Under the pieces are notes generated by a model. It was not told where the DNA came from. It saw nothing but the letters and a program-made list of their open reading frames with translations, and did no database searches. Below are positions 7,070 through 7,807 of a stretch of 7,807 nt of DNA, one piece after another (position 1 is the first letter of the stretch; each line of letters starts with the position of its first letter). Location: NCBI GenBank assembly GCA_029939815.1, contig JAOZSF010000079.1, forward strand, positions 1-7,807, given 5' to 3'. A program made the position numbers and the translations under genes. This stretch comes from a bacterium (GTDB lineage Bacteria; Auribacterota; UBA3054; B51-G9).

Positions 7070-7807
7070 TCATCCTCTAATAACATTTAGCATCGCCATA
7101 TAATTTTCATGTGGAATGTAATTAGTAACAGAATTGCCAACACCAAGCGCATACCCTTTTCCGTTAGTCAATTCCATAAGTTTCTCAGCTCTTTTAGTAA
7201 TTTCTTCAGGAGCTGCTGTGCTCATAAAGTGCATATCAATACCGCCAAGAATTGCAATTTTATCACCGTATTTTTTATACGCATCTTCAACAGGCAGGAT
7301 ATTATCTTCGTAGGAATGTTTTCCGTCAAATTTAATTTCATTAATTATATCATCCCAAACAAGGTCTAAATTACCGCAAGAGTGCATAATAGCCGGCACG
7401 CCGTTTTTGCGAGCGAGTTCAGCGAATTTTTTATGCCACGGAATAATATATTTTCTCATGTCATCAGGAGAAATAGATAAACCGGTTTTAAAGCCCCAGT
7501 CATCATTTACCATTACAGCACCAATACAATCACTTTGCAAAGCACGCTCGTAATGTTGGTACAATCTTTTACCGATATTATCGGTAATTTCTTTTACAAG
7601 TTCAGGTTTGTCAAAAAGCATAAAACAAAGGTCTTCAAAACCGCAAAGAGCAATAAGGTTCTCAAGAACACCTCCCGGACCGGCGATAATAGATTTCATA
7701 CCGTCGGGAACGTTTTTACCGATTTCATCAATTATAGAATAATCAAGATCAGAAATTTCCGGCCATTTATATTCCTCAAAACTTTTTTCATCTTTAATTA
7801 TTCCGCA
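7070..7807 (-). CDS. Uroporphyrinogen-decarboxylase-superfamily protein (URO-D/MtaA-like), C-terminal part, open at right edge
   Basis: The frame is open to the window edge, so the Met at 7697-7699 is internal and 245 residues are visible; roughly the first 100 of a usual ~340 are missing. The fold family is shown by GPGGVLENLIALCGFEDL (43-60), VNDDWGFKTG (100-109), MHSCGN (141-146), HSYEDN (164-169), ILGGIDMH (186-193) and GVGNSVTNYIPHENY (222-236). The His-x-Cys-Gly motif is the zinc/thiolate site typical of the MtaA/CmuA-type cobalamin:thiol methyltransferase branch rather than of haem-pathway HemE. Distant members of this branch are often found in sugar and aromatic catabolic clusters, and their reactions are mostly unproven. 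A haem role is unlikely here because no tetrapyrrole gene is nearby. The stop lies 61 bases before the acetyltransferase. A role in removing or moving methyl groups of a substrate is inferred only. Confidence 0.85.
   Translation of the reverse strand, partial: CGIIKDEKSFEEYKWPEISDLDYSIIDEIGKNVPDGMKSIIAGPGGVLENLIALCGFEDLCFMLFDKPELVKEITDNIGKRLYQHYERALQSDCIGAVMVNDDWGFKTGLSISPDDMRKYIIPWHKKFAELARKNGVPAIMHSCGNLDLVWDDIINEIKFDGKHSYEDNILPVEDAYKKYGDKIAILGGIDMHFMSTAAPEEITKRAEKLMELTNGKGYALGVGNSVTNYIPHENYMAMLNVIRG

Noticed and set aside
7070..7699. URO-D-like gene starting at the Met at 7699
   Set aside because: The same frame is open for 36 more codons to the edge and continues family-like sequence, so this Met is internal and the gene is truncated by the window.

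Overview
The window is a dense, one-directional gene run. All seven protein genes lie on the minus strand, so transcription runs from the right edge (7807) to the left edge (1). Gaps between genes are 61, 13, 13, 7, 21 and 7 bases, which looks like a single operon or part of one. The DNA is AT-rich (roughly 35-40% GC by eye). No gene start has a clear Shine-Dalgarno sequence; the starts follow A/T-rich leaders instead. With a typical lipobox lipoprotein at the left edge, this fits the Bacteroidota/Ignavibacteriota (FCB) side of the bacterial tree. That placement is an inference from style, not from a marker gene.

In transcription order the genes are: (1) the C-terminal part of a uroporphyrinogen-decarboxylase-like (URO-D/MtaA superfamily) protein, 7070-7807, open at the right edge; (2) a left-handed beta-helix (hexapeptide) O-acetyltransferase, 6364-7008; (3) an unusual two-enzyme fusion of a PHP-type metallophosphoesterase and a HAD phosphatase, 4803-6350; (4) a GH94-family (former GT36) disaccharide phosphorylase, 2405-4789; (5) a GH43-type glycosidase with a C-terminal CBM6-like domain and no signal peptide, 1099-2397; (6) a metallo-beta-lactamase-fold hydrolase, 262-1077; and (7) the N-terminus of an SGNH/GDSL esterase lipoprotein, 1-254, open at the left edge. 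The only gap longer than 21 bases (7009-7069) holds a perfect 10-bp inverted repeat.

Read together, this is a carbohydrate-use locus. The SGNH lipoprotein could remove acyl groups from glycans at the envelope. The GH43 and GH94 proteins carry no export signal and would work on imported oligosaccharides in the cytoplasm: GH43 by hydrolysis, GH94 by phosphorolysis to a sugar 1-phosphate. The acetyltransferase, the PHP-HAD fusion, the MBL hydrolase and the URO-D-like protein are accessory enzymes whose substrates cannot be read from sequence. They suggest processing of a modified (acylated, phosphorylated or methylated) sugar. No RNA genes, CRISPR arrays, insertion sequences or canonical terminators were seen, and no plus-strand gene is supported.
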